Positions 1 to 11,095 of a DNA stretch of 42,046 nucleotides are shown in pieces. Each line of letters opens with the position of its first letter. Positions within the stretch are counted from its first letter, which is position 1. The notes beneath the pieces are model-generated. The model was not told the DNA's origin. It saw nothing but the letters and a program-made list of their open reading frames with translations, and made no database searches. Source of the stretch: Saccoglossus kowalevskii (Eukaryota > Hemichordata > Enteropneusta > Harrimaniidae); contig NW_003137329.1 of the NCBI RefSeq assembly GCF_000003605.2, positions 163,510-205,555 on the forward strand, given 5' to 3'. The position numbers and the translations under genes are program-made.

Positions 1-250
1 CACTGTATTGTGTCAAAATTGGTTCCATTTGTCACATTGTTTACTTGAAAGTTGAAATGTGACAACTATGATATTTTAATACTATATTTGCGCTAACAGA
101 AGCAATAACAGTAGACAATGTTAGCATAAATGAACCAATGTGAAGTTACAGTACTTAAAATAATATCCAAAACATCAATTTTTTGACGAAAGCAAAGACG
201 ATACTGTTGAAAGTATTTTCATCTGCAATACTTTCAGACCTATGAGTAAG

Positions 251-463
251 TACTGTACATGCATTAATTATTCACTGGGTTTTAATTTCGCTATTTTCGC
301 TGATAAGTAAAATACACTAAATTAAATTTACATGAACATGTAAAATAACAATAGAACTCATTGTATGTGGGAATCCTTGACAAATTCATGAAATAAAATG
401 TAGTGATTTCGCTCAAAACATCAAAATAGTAAAATGTCAGTGAAAATAAATGGTTTTGCAGTA
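251..463 (+). mobile_element. MITE-like element, family B, copy 1
   Basis: A 213-bp segment starts TACTGTACATGC and ends TTTTGCAGTA, so its ends are inverted. It contains TTCACTGGGTTTTAATTTCG near the left end and CAGTGAAAATAAATGG near the right. A clear second copy in the same orientation is at 30908-31107, sharing the central AACAATAGAACTCAT and TCAAAATAGT blocks. It has no coding capacity. Such short elements with inverted ends are normally non-autonomous DNA transposons. Confidence 0.7.
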
Positions 464-674
464 GAAAAGTCTTTATTATAAAGCACAGTGAAAAATTAAA
501 TATGAAATGAGTTGTGCATTTTATTGCTTTTTGATATACATGTAGCCATCTTATTATTAGAACACTTTTAAGGAAAATTAAGGTTTATCTCATTTAGACA
601 ATATCTTTGAATTTTGAATGAAAAGACAAACGTTTATTTCAGCTTATTCGCTACTACATTGTATAAAGAGTAAA

Positions 675-843
675 TACTGTGAAATACTTTATTTTCGTTA
701 AGAATTAATTTTTGCTAAAGAAATGATTCAATGAAAATAAAATCAAGCGAATATACCTTTTTTGAAAATAAATTCCACACAAAACACCCAAAAAGTATTT
801 TCAGTGAAAATTAATTCCAGCTAAAATAAAGTATTTTACAGTA
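675..843 (+). mobile_element. MITE-like element, family A, copy 1
   Basis: A 169-bp segment with long inverted ends: left TACTGTGAAATACTTTATTT, right the complement of TACTGTAAAATACTTTATTT. The inverted similarity continues inward through the TTAATTTT blocks. TA at each edge may be the target duplication. Other copies are at 33381-33580 (opposite orientation), 35566-35733, and in decayed form at 9448-9629 and about 39972-40090. No open frame is present. Confidence 0.85.
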
Positions 844-2138
844 CGATATTTGTAATTAACAATGTGCCACATTCTGATGCCATTGAAAAACAGACATGTT
901 TGCTCTAATAGAGGAGAATCACTAATAGAAGCTAAAATTAGATTAAAATTAGATTTATTATATATTGGGTCATTATTTTATTTGTTATTTACGTAAGCAG
1001 ATGCACTACAGAGTAATCAATGATGCTGCACATATTCAACCACCACAAGATTCCAAAGCAGGTTGTGCAATTTTGTTTTCAGGATATGAAACCATACTGT
1101 CATTCCAATCTAATGAAATTGCTGCCAAATATTCAGGTCAAGTATTCGCTAACTATGCAATGAGATGTCAGATGAGACAGAGAGAGTTAATAATCATTCA
1201 GGTCAAGTACATATCCTGGCACATGACTGTGGTCTATCTTAAACTCATCATCACCACCTGGAATTAGTCATTAAATTATAAACCATATTAACCCACCAGT
1301 ATCTGAATACAGGTAAATCCATGTGCTTGGAAATAGCAAAACCATTAAATGGAAACTAACAAAAACTGACAGTGGGAAGCACACCAGCTGTTTCCCTACT
1401 TCACCATGTAGTATTTTGTTTACTGAAGACTTTAAATATGACAGAATATCCCTCCTGACTTTCTTTTATGCGCGAGTTAATTCCTAAATCATTACTCGGA
1501 CCACAGTCCCTCTCTACACAAATGTATCTATAATAGATGGACTGTGCTCGGATATAATCATAATTTTTCCCTACAAGAGATTCTTTTGCTAAGTATTCAT
1601 TTTCAAAACTCACAAATGTGATTTAACTTTATCCAATGCTTCCACATTTAGTATCTTGAGAGACATTTTCGTAAGTTTTGCTTGCTGGGACAAATAAGCC
1701 AGGTTGGTTTTACATGTCTTTAATTTTTTTATGCATGATTACAAGAGAAACAGGACATCAGGACAACAGGACATCATGGTAGCCAGATACATCAGAGATC
1801 AAGATACCAAAAAATCAATAACTTGTTTTTCTCACTGTATGACAATGCCAGTGTGACTTGATTATTATTAACACTGAGCACCAAAGACAACTTCACAAAC
1901 CAATCACAAAATGGTCCCATTTCACAAAAAATATTGACAAAAATTTCAACTTTTTTGATCAAAAACTTGAAGCGACATCACATTTATGTTTTTAGGTCGA
2001 AAATCAAAATTTAAATTCAGTAAAAATTACAGAAAATGTGAACCAATTTATACAAATTCAGACGTGAAAAAAATTGCCTTATTTTAAGCAAGAAATAATT
2101 TGGCGCCCAAAGGAATTATAAATAATGTTTGTACTTAC

Positions 2139-2177
2139 CAACTCATAATTAACTGGCGGCACACAGGTAGTCATTAC
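2139..2177 (-). CDS. Tensin-like gene, 39-nt microexon (end of C1 domain)
   Basis: This microexon encodes 13 residues, VMTTCVPPVNYEL. On the minus strand it follows a CTTACAG acceptor and ends at a GTAAGT donor, both strong consensus sites. It starts and ends in phase 0, so it joins exactly to the upstream exon ending CHKKCESK. Its single Cys falls seven residues after the preceding ligand Cys, which is where the C1 zinc-finger pattern (C-x7-C) needs its last zinc ligand. A Pro-Pro tail shortly after this Cys is also found in vertebrate tensins. The previous exon is about 19.3 kb away. The exon is symmetric, so skipping it would keep the reading frame but remove one zinc ligand. The next coding exon was not found to its left, and the phosphatase-like domain expected in a tensin is presumably outside the window. 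Confidence comes from the frame, ligand spacing and splice sites together. Confidence 0.75.
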
Positions 2178-3571
2178 CTGTAAGACACAAGAAAAGCATT
2201 CATTACTTCATTAAATTCATAACAATAAATTTACAATAATTCATACAAAATAAAAGTTGGTGTATTTATGTGGCAAATAAAATAAAAAAAAAAAAGTTAT
2301 TTCAGTCATATAGAATATAACCATAACAACATTGACGACGCTTGAGTCTGGAAAACACATTATATAACAAATTTTACTGATACATAATATCGTTTCCCAC
2401 TATTGGGTGACTCATAAATTCATTTTATATATGGAATCTAAAATTTTATGAATTTTTCCTTGACTTGAATAGTTTATCAGTACCTGTATATCCACAGGTC
2501 TAACAGCTGATTTCGCACCTATATCTTTGGGTATCGTAATTTCCATGAGTCAACGATACAACAAACAGTGGTATATATATATATATCAGTGTTTATTAAA
2601 GGAAATCATCGACCCAACATGTGGCGCTGACTAGGAGGCTATACACAACAACTTTAATTTTAGGAGTTCCATAACAACCTGAAATACGATTCCATGATAC
2701 AGGGGCCCCATAGAGGGAGACAGCAGGCCTGAGTCCAAAGTATCCACAGCAAGGCTTAAGTGAAGACATATAAGGAACCAGGAATATCATTACATGTTAC
2801 ATTCCGAAGATACCAAGGAAGGTTTAACTTGGTATACAGAAAGTGACGTGGATGAGGGAAGAGACATTCCCATATAATGGCTAAAAATACACCGGAACAA
2901 AGCAATTGGTAACAGTAGGACTAATTTTGGAAAAAAAATCGTGCAGGGAAAAATAGAATTAGCCGCTGGGCTTTTGTCAATGAACTGCTGTATATTAAGT
3001 TCATCACAATCCTATCACTTATTACGAAAGAATTCCCACTGCACAGCTGAAGAAAACCTTTAAAAAAAAACGTAGGATTCCAGTCTCTAAATTTTCATTG
3101 AATCTTATTTTCATTTGCTCATTATTTTGAATATATGAATTGCTACGATGAACGTATCGAAAGAAAACATGTAGTGTCATTTCATACAGTGTACCCTTAT
3201 TAATTAAACATGTTGAATTGAATCAGGAATATGGTGTGATTAAAATGCGAAATCTACAGAAAGATGCAAAAAGTGGGAAATCACTGATTATAACCTTGAA
3301 AAAAAATTGATGGGTTGATTATAGAATGACGTAAACTCTTTTAAACCACCAAATTTTTCAAATTTGCTATAAATAGCCTACATCCTGGAAGTACACAAGA
3401 ATTAACAGCTGAGATTTATAACTTTTCATTTATAGTCTCCAGAGGGGATTTCTGAATTACAAAATTAGATGCCAAACAAGTAATACAATATAAATAGTGG
3501 AATGTAAAGCCAATTAAATTGGTCAATTGGGATTAAAAGGAAAATAACTGATTATAATAATAAGTGATCTC

Positions 3572-4239
3572 AGGGAGTAATGTATGGTGCATGGAGAAAT
3601 GTCCGGAGTATGGAGAAATGGTGGGGCATGGACTAATGTCCGGTGCATGGAGTAATGTCTGGTGTGTAGAGTAATGTCTGGTGTGTAGAGTAATGTCTGG
3701 TGTGTAGAGTAATGTCCGGTGTGTAGAGTAATGTCCGGTGTGTAGAGTAATGTCCGGTGTGTAGAGTAATGTCCGGGGTGTAGAGTAATGTTCGGGGTGT
3801 AGAGTAATGTCCGGGGTGTAGAGTAATGTCCGGGGTGTAGAGTAATGTCTGGCGCATGGAGTAATGTCTGGTGCATTGAGTAATATCTGGTACATGGAGT
3901 AATGTCCAGTGCATGGAGTAATGTCCGGTGCATGGAATAATGTCCAGTGCATGGAATAATGTCCAGTGCATGGAATAATGTCTGGCGCATGGAGTAATGT
4001 CTGATGCATTGAGTAATGTCCAGTGCATGGAGTAATGTCCAGTGCATGGAATAATGTCCAGTGCATGGAATAATGTCCAGTGCATGGAATAATGTCTGGC
4101 GCATGGAGTAATGTCTGATGCATTGAGTAATGTCCAGTGCATGGAGTAATGTCCAGTGCATGGAGTAATGTCCGGTGCATGGAATAATGTCTGGTGCATG
4201 GAGTAATGCTCAGTGTGTAGAGTAATATCTGGGGTGTAG
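3572..4239. repeat. 19-bp minisatellite with higher-order structure
   Basis: About 35 tandem copies of a 19-bp unit with consensus AGTAATGTCCGGTGCATGG. Copies from about 3659 to 3845 carry a GTGTAG variant, while the flanks carry GCATGG. Marked variants (TCTGGCGCAT) recur at 3848, 3981 and 4095, giving larger periods of 133 and 114 bp (7 and 6 units), so blocks of units were duplicated. The unit is not divisible by three and has no stop codon on the minus strand, so all three minus frames stay open for over 200 codons. These open frames are not genes. Confidence 0.97.
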
Positions 4240-5227
4240 CGCAAAATCGGCATCAAATCTGGTCCATTACCCAGCATGCAATCTTTACAATGAGGATCGA
4301 CGTACATGTAGATTACACACCTTTGACTTGCATATATAATCTTAACTGTGCTGCGTCCGATTCAATCATGTAACAAAATGACTCAAATACCAAAAGCCTT
4401 AGGGAGCCAGAGACTGTTTTAGAAATCAAACTATTTGTAGAATATCATATACATTTGTATATCTCATGAGTGTTAAAATAGTGTTGAAGGATACATATGG
4501 CAATATTCTGCAGATACAGTAAATCAGAAATATAATTCCAAGTGGATCAATGCATGTTATAATACCCATATTTCCTTAAAATAGGCCAGCACTCAAAATT
4601 ATTAATATTTAAACCGTTTTGTTGTAATCAGTCTTTTCATTTAAATATCCATAAAATAACTTACGAATAACTAATCATCCGTCAGTATTCCATCTACCAA
4701 CCTGGACATTATCAAATCCAAGTTCTTGACCTAGACATACTTGAGCCAAATTGACTTACTATTTGTTTTGATCAAAATGACATTTAATCAATCTTCAATT
4801 GGTCATTCAGTACTATGTGTTGCCAGGTCTTGTATTGCTATGAGAAACCAAATGAGCCAGCAATGCAATAATTTTCCATATCGTGCTCAGCCCTATTTGG
4901 ACAAATACATTTCTTTTATAGATTTAAAGCGACATTTACTTTGAACGGGTTCAAGCTAGTTACTGGTATTTTGCGTTATCACTGCAAATTTGTTTTAATT
5001 TTGACATATTGTGGGACTTGCCTTTGTAACACATCGATTACATTACCTATAATAGTACAACTACCTGTCAGATAAATAACGATATATTTAGAGTTTAAGA
5101 ATTCAATAGAGGTTCTTGTTAAAAAGAGTTGAACGAGTATTGTCAAGCATAGAAATGCCAATCCACACATTCCTTAGTTTTCTAACTCTACTGATCCATA
5201 CGATATTTAGAAGCAAAAGTTGATATT

Positions 5228-6103
5228 GAATCTCCCTCCCCCAGAAGAAGCTTCCCCCAGTATTCCATCTCTATCAATCAATAAAATATCAAGAAGCAAT
5301 TTTTGATGATGCCCTCCCAAAAAAGTTGAAGAGGCACCCCTTAGTGGACTGACTGGATCCTTAAGACTTCAACTCAAGCAACAATGATACTAATTAACCC
5401 CCCCCCCCTCCAACAAATTGTTGAAGAAACTGTTGGTCCCTAAGATTTCAAGCAGCATTGTAACTAATCCCCACCCTATCCCCCATAGTGGCATCCCTTA
5501 GTAGACTACCTGGATTCCAAAGACTTCAAACAGTATTGTTACTGAAGCAAACCTCTACCAAACACTAGAAGAGGCAGCCCTTAGTAGACTGCCTGGATCT
5601 CAATGACTTCAAACAGTATTGTTACTGAAGCAAACCTCTACCAAACAGTAGAAGAGGCAGCCCTTAGTAGACTGCCTGGATCTCAATGACTTCAAACAGT
5701 ATTGTTACTGAAGCAAACCTCTACCAAACAGTAGAAGAGGCAGCCCTTAGTAGACTGCCTGGATCTCAATGACTTCAAACAGTATTGTTACTGAAGCAAA
5801 CCTCTACCAAACAGTAGAAGAGGCATCCTTTAGTAGACTGCCTGAATCTTCAAGACTTCAATTCAAGCAATACTAATTAACTGATACTAATTAATGCCCC
5901 CCCCCCCAACAAACTGTTGAAGAAACTGTTGATCCCTAAGATTTCAAGCAGCATTGTTATTAATCCCCCCCCCCCAGTAGACTGCTTGGATCCCAAAGAC
6001 TTCAAGCAACATTGTTACTAAAGCAAACCTCTACCAAACAGTAGAAGAGGCATCCCTTAGTAGACTGCCTTGATCCCAAAGACTTCAAGCAGCATTGTTG
6101 ATC
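5228..6103. repeat. 83-bp tandem repeat with degenerate flanks
   Basis: The phrase TTAGTAGACT recurs at 5498, 5581, 5664, 5747 and 5830, an exact spacing of 83 bp. Three central copies are almost identical. More diverged copies extend left to about 5228 and right to about 6103, several of them interrupted by poly-C tracts of about 9-14 bases. No unit has coding potential. Recent copying in the core and decay at the edges is the usual pattern of unequal exchange. Confidence 0.92.
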
Positions 6104-7207
6104 TTGATTGATTGACTGGCCTATCACATTTCAAGGTTTTAAATCAGTCTTATCAATTGATCTACACATGGTATTGCACAACACTTGTTCATTTACAGCT
6201 ATGCTAACCTATCCTGTGATTTACTGACTGCAGGAGTTAGTCATGTGTCAAGGCTGCACAGATGGATAGCATTTCAACTTGCAATAGCTTGGAGTGTGTC
6301 CATCCTATTCACTGATGGAAGTGAGACATGATCTGCTGACGTATTCCACAATATTGCAAAACATCGGCTAATTTTGTATTGGAGAGTCACGACTTTGCTG
6401 TTGTGTACAGCTGATATAGTCTTCTCCATCCAGTAACCATAGTAACCTTCTCTGTCGCCCTGCCCATCCAGCCCTAATTAACCAACTATCATACCCTTTC
6501 AACCCATTCTATACAAAACATTCAACTTTCTGTACATCTTAAACAGTTGTTTTTAACTGTTTCAGAATCTTAAATAGCATAATGATGTTAAAGACATTCA
6601 GAAAAACAATTTAATCTTGACTTCTGTTCCTAGAGAATCTCTAACACGATTCTAACAGACTTCGCCTGGAGCTAAACATTACTAAGACAAAATTCTTCTG
6701 TGTATGCAAGTGAAAAGTTATTCTTTATATTAAAAATGTATATATAATATTCAGATTATTCTATTTATTTGGCAGAAAGCAATCTAGAAAGCCCACACAA
6801 AGTCTTGAGAAGTACTGGAATATCTGGCCAACGTCACTTAACGCTTTGTGTGTGGGTGAAAATATGAGACTTAGAAAAACGCAAGTATGAGAACAATTCC
6901 AGAAATGTATTAGTCAGCTGTGACACTCACGCTAATAATATTACAGTAGCCAACCAGTTGACCTGATATGCATGATAGCAAGATGTAAAAACAACAAGGT
7001 GGTAGTCAGTGCTTTTCTTTAGAAAATGATCATAATTGGAACTGTTGTTAGTATTTAAAGTTGTCTGTGGGTACAGCTGCTGGTGAAGTGACTTAGGTGA
7101 ATACAGGGGACAACACCACTTCACAAAAAATTCTTAGGGTACAGAAGTGCATAAAAGAAAGGTTGAATGACAATTACGTCACTCAGACTTTCTAGTTGAT
7201 CTAGGCT

Positions 7208-7350
7208 TACTGTATTAAATCTATTAGAAGTACATCTCCAATAGAATCACATACAAACCAAAAAATCAATAACTTATGTTGACCATAGAGACACCTCTGT
7301 AATTTACATGCGAATGCGCTACAAATAGAGCAAGTACGCTAATTGTTGTA
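7208..7350. mobile_element. MITE-like element, family D, decayed copy
   Basis: It starts TACTGTATTAAATCTATTAG and continues AAGTACATCTCCAATAGAA, like the left half of 32271-32414. At about the expected length there is a decayed right end with a GCGCTACAAATAGAGC block. The overall length of about 143 bp agrees with the full copy. Confidence 0.55.
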
Positions 7351-7562
7351 GAAAACTAATGGTTAGCAGCTTTGGGAGAGAAGAAATTGATGTCAACTGA
7401 ACAACGTAAGCAACAATGTATTATATAAAGACAAGATATACAGTATTAGTGGATGGAAATATATACTAAATTTCTAAAGTTATGAAAAAATTTAAATTCT
7501 GAAATTTCTCAAGTATGCATCCAATCCTGACAAATTGTCTGAATCTGTGAAATACAGATTAA

Positions 7563-7688
7563 AGCAAACCATAGAAACGAAAAGATCCTAAACAAGTAAA
7601 TAGCAGCAAACCATAGAAACGAAAAGATCCTAAACAAGTAAATAGCAGCAAACCATAGAAACGAAAAGATCCTAAACAAGTAAATAGC
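7563..7688. repeat. 42-bp x 3 perfect tandem repeat
   Basis: Three copies of a 42-bp unit starting AGCAAACCATAGAAACG follow one another without a difference that I can see. Because 42 is 14 codons, the minus strand gives a short open frame with a 14-residue hydrophobic repeat. That is a by-product of the period, and no splice sites or start context support expression. Confidence 0.95.
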
Positions 7689-9059
7689 AGCGACACAAAT
7701 CTGAATTCTTCTAAAATTCAAAAATGTTTGTAAAAGTTTAGTATTTTTTTTTTAATGAGAAAAACACTCTTGCGATATACAAATATTTGTGATGTAGTTT
7801 GTTTTAAATTTCTATATAAAGGTCACCAGTGTGGAGTAGGAATCTGGCCTTTGAAATTAAGGGACACATTATGTCGACGACACATACCCAAGTCAAAATA
7901 ATTTAAAATTAAAAACTCATTACACGTTGTAATGTATTATCATAGTGCTGGGAAATAAGTCCGCACAGTAATAAATTCTTTCTTTTCAGATGCAGAACTT
8001 TAAACCGAATAGTAAAAAGTGTACTCTGAAAGTCTTCACATCTCCATCATGGAAACTCCAAGTTGTATTAAAACATTGCTGGTATAATAATATAAACATC
8101 TGTGACAAGAGTTGAAATCTACAGACATCAGAAGTGATCAACTGTTGACAGTTCACATCACAAGACTGAGCAAGAAGATTCTTCTATCTAACCCACCATC
8201 AAAGTAAATCTACTGAAACGCTTACCAAAAAATTCTGACATACCTTTAGGTGCTGTTTTCAAAAACTTTAGTCACACAAAAAATCCAGAGTTTAGATTGA
8301 ACGGAGAAAAAAAAAACACAACGTTCTAGACTGAAAGTAAACAGCAGCTATGTCTCCAACTGTTAAATCAGGACATCACATATTTACAGCGAACTTCAGC
8401 TTCTTCTATGAGACCTCTGTTATGTACAGCCAGCTATGAAAATGAATTGTAGGTCATAACACTCTCTCAGCTAAGCCTATCCTGCTATCCACAGCACAAA
8501 ACAAGCTGTAACTAAAAACTGAGCCAACATAAAAATATACTTGGTTTTAGTCATGCCAGGATCAGCCTATGACCTGTATGAAACAGCTGAGTGTAAAATA
8601 AAGTTCCAACGAAGGGCCTAGGAAAGGATTTCCATAAGGCATAATCAGGGGCATGTCATTCACTTTTTGGGGGTGGGCTAGTTTGAGAACTTTCAACGAC
8701 ATTCTGGGAACATATATCTAAGAAACTTATTTCTGAAATGTTGTACTTGTGCAAACCATCACGGATCTGAATTTTTGGAGATACTCCCATTGCATAATTA
8801 TTGTTTCTTTTCTACATTCATGGTTATGTTTAAATAAACTGATCCAGGATATTTAAAGGGTCAGCTAGAGGGCCTCAAGGGGGAAAAAACCTTCTAGGCA
8901 AGTCTGATAATTATAGAATGTCAGACTGAATATTTTCTCTGACGTAAATAGTTAGTTTGCTGGACATAACTTTCTCTCTTTAAAAACATTATAGTTATAG
9001 TGTATCAGTTAAGAGAATTTAATGGTGATTTATACAAAAGAGTAACACTTTTTCTTTCT

Positions 9060-9990
9060 CAATTATTACTTCTTAGAAACTTAACTGTAAAACATGCAGT
9101 CACATATAGAAAGTAAAGAAGGGTAGAGCAGGAAAAAACTTATGAAAATGTTTTTATAACTTTTCATGCAGATATTATGTAAGTATAATGTAAAAATGAT
9201 TAGTAGCTCCATGATGTCATTTAGGTGGAATTTTCTGCTTTCAATGACATGTGTATATAATGATTTTCCAATCACAGCAGTTAATCCTATTTCATCTTAA
9301 AATGTTAATCCAATTTAAATTTCACCATCCTACAGACAAATTAATGTACTCTTTTTTAAAAGAAACGGCATCCGAAATGCCAGCATTTGATAGCAATAGA
9401 AATATGTTTCCAATATCACAAACATTATTTTGTTTTTACCAAAAAATGTCTTATTTTATCATTAGAATTTACCTTATTGTCGCTATTTTCACAGAGGGAT
9501 TCATTGACAATAAATATTACAAATATACCTTTTTCCCTATATTTTACATCCAACTCATCAAAAATCTTTGAAAATTTCCATACAAAAAGTCTCCAGCTTA
9601 ATTCCAGCCTTAATAAATCATTTCACAGAAGTGTATTTGCCATATTAGTAGGGAATGCACATAAAATGTGAATAATGTTGGTGTGTCTACAGTTAGAATA
9701 AGCCATGTTTTAAGGATTCATCATACAATAAATCCAATTTTTGAGTTATGTGCATTTCATTTTGAGATGCGTTTCTAATAGAGCCAATACTGTTTAGGCA
9801 TATGACAGATTAAAAAACAGAATGAATAAAATCCGGACACAGTTTGAAAATGATAGCATGTTCGCACAAATAACTTGCAATCTTTCGAAGAAATGTAACA
9901 AATGTATCAGTACGAGTTCATCATCCAGTACGTGATGACATTACAACACAACTTCCTATATCTCACAATAAAATGCCAGTTATGTAAAAC
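9060..9990 (+). repeat. Diverged local duplication, left copy
   Basis: The order of blocks AATTATTACTT, CAGTCA, TAGCTCCAT, CAATGACATGTGTATA, GTTAATCCTATTTCAT and CTACAGACAAATTA is repeated about 1 kb to the right at 10080-10340. Further on, CAGTTTGAAAATGATAGC (9840-9858) corresponds to CAGTTTGGAAATGACAGC at 10431-10448. The left copy has about 400 bp of extra sequence in between, including a decayed family A element and a family D fragment. Confidence 0.65.
9448..9629 (+). mobile_element. MITE-like element, family A, decayed copy inside a duplicated region
   Basis: Order and spacing of the blocks TTCATTGACAATAAAT, ATATACCTTTTT, CCATACAAAAAGTCTCCAGC and ATTTCACAG match family A with many substitutions. 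It falls where the left copy of the 9.1/10.1-kb duplication has extra sequence, so it may be an insertion after the duplication. Its heavy decay leaves that uncertain. Confidence 0.55.
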
Positions 9991-10079
9991 ACTAACGTAT
10001 CTCTTATTTTTATACAGTAGTAGGAAATAAAGTCCAGCAATGCATGTTTTTAAAATACAAATTATATACATATCCTTCT

Positions 10080-10550
10080 AAATTATTACTTTTGAAAAAT
10101 TTACAAATATACATTCAGTCATGTATAAAATAACCAGTAATTTGAAGACAATAAGGCGACAGGCAATTTATAGCTCTTTATACAGATATATGGAGAAGGT
10201 TTGGATGTGTAATTGAGGTGGTATTTTAGCTCCATTTCAGCCCAACGCCATGTGTTTATAACAATGCCCACATCATAGCTGTAATCCTATTCCATTGAAA
10301 TCTTATTTTCAATTTTTAGAAATGTACAGACAAATTATTGCACACACAGAACATTATTTTTCAGTATTAGAAACAAATTTTCAAAATCATTTTTTTTTTA
10401 AATATCAGTCCTTCCAGAAAACTGGAACGCAGTTTGGAAATGACAGCTTGTTCACAATAACCCACATTCTTCACAAGCAGCAATGTATCATATTCCTATA
10501 CGTGAGAAGACAATATGGAGCAGGATACATGTACATCTCAGTATAGGATG
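10080..10550 (+). repeat. Diverged local duplication, right copy
   Basis: This is the partner of 9060-9990, in the same orientation, without the extra central sequence. It is heavily diverged, with alignable blocks separated by unmatched stretches. The plus-strand open frame at 10295-10546 within it is not conserved in the left copy, which argues against coding. Confidence 0.65.
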
Positions 10551-10794
10551 AAAGTAACTATTACAGGAACATTCTTTTAATAGAAGTAATAATTCAACTT
10601 TATACATCCGGACACCCACATATACATGTACATTAATATATCAACCACACTTGTTAATCAGTCGTAGACAAATTTTCATTCAAAAACATTTCCCAAATTT
10701 ATTTTTCATCAGTATGAAAATGTTTACACAATATTATCCAATCTGATCTGAATCTGATGAATTGTATCGCATGATTTTTATTTTCTTTTCTTAT

Positions 10795-11095
10795 GCAATG
10801 TTATTTAATTTGTACTATAAATTGTTATTATTTTGAAATGTTTTGCTGTTTTTTACTACCTACATTTTATTTTGTATTATTTTTAACTATCGTCACCTTG
10901 TGGACTTTCACAATTAACAAAGTTTCCAACAAATAAATAAGAACTTAAAATATATAAAAACGTGAAAAATAAATAATTGAATACGAAAAAAAATTCCAAA
11001 CTAATATCTTACTTTAATCAGATTGGATATTATCCAACCAGATGTGGATTGTAAAATTTGATTAAAACTGACAGTTGGCAAGAAACCACTAAATG
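10795..11095 (+). repeat. Interspersed repeat, family F, copy 1
   Basis: The blocks CCAAACTAATATCTTA, TTTAATCAG and AAAACTGACAGTTGGCAAGA recur at 15365-15470 as CCAAACTAGGATCATA, TTTAATCAG and AAAATTGTCAGTTGGTGAGA, and the preceding A+T-rich 200 bp also looks similar. TATTATCCAATCTGAT (from about 10734) is inverted as ATCAGATTGGATATTA at about 11018, which could mark element ends. Confidence 0.6.

Larger units (their letters stand above)
1..2138 (-). other. Intron sequence downstream of the 39-nt microexon
   Basis: No convincing exon is seen here, although the next tensin exon should be to the left of 2139. The stretch contains dispersed repeats at 251-463 and 675-843 and fragments of two other families near 898-935 and 1268-1345. 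Two minus-strand reading frames (1401-1613, and a short one ending at 1187) were considered and not accepted. The remainder is A+T-rich sequence without recognisable signals. Confidence 0.6.

Noticed and set aside
1401-1613. 70-codon minus frame next to the tensin-like microexon
   Set aside because: No convincing acceptor or donor, no recognised motif, and no match to what follows the C1 domain in tensins.
3523-4307. Three overlapping minus-strand open frames of 212-224 codons rich in His, Thr and Leu
   Set aside because: They arise because a 19-bp repeat without stop codons on that strand is read in three frames. There is no start context or splice support.
7509-7721. Hydrophobic 70-codon minus frame with a 14-residue repeat that could look like membrane segments
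   Set aside because: It is the translation of a perfect 42-bp x 3 repeat in an intron, with no splice or start evidence.
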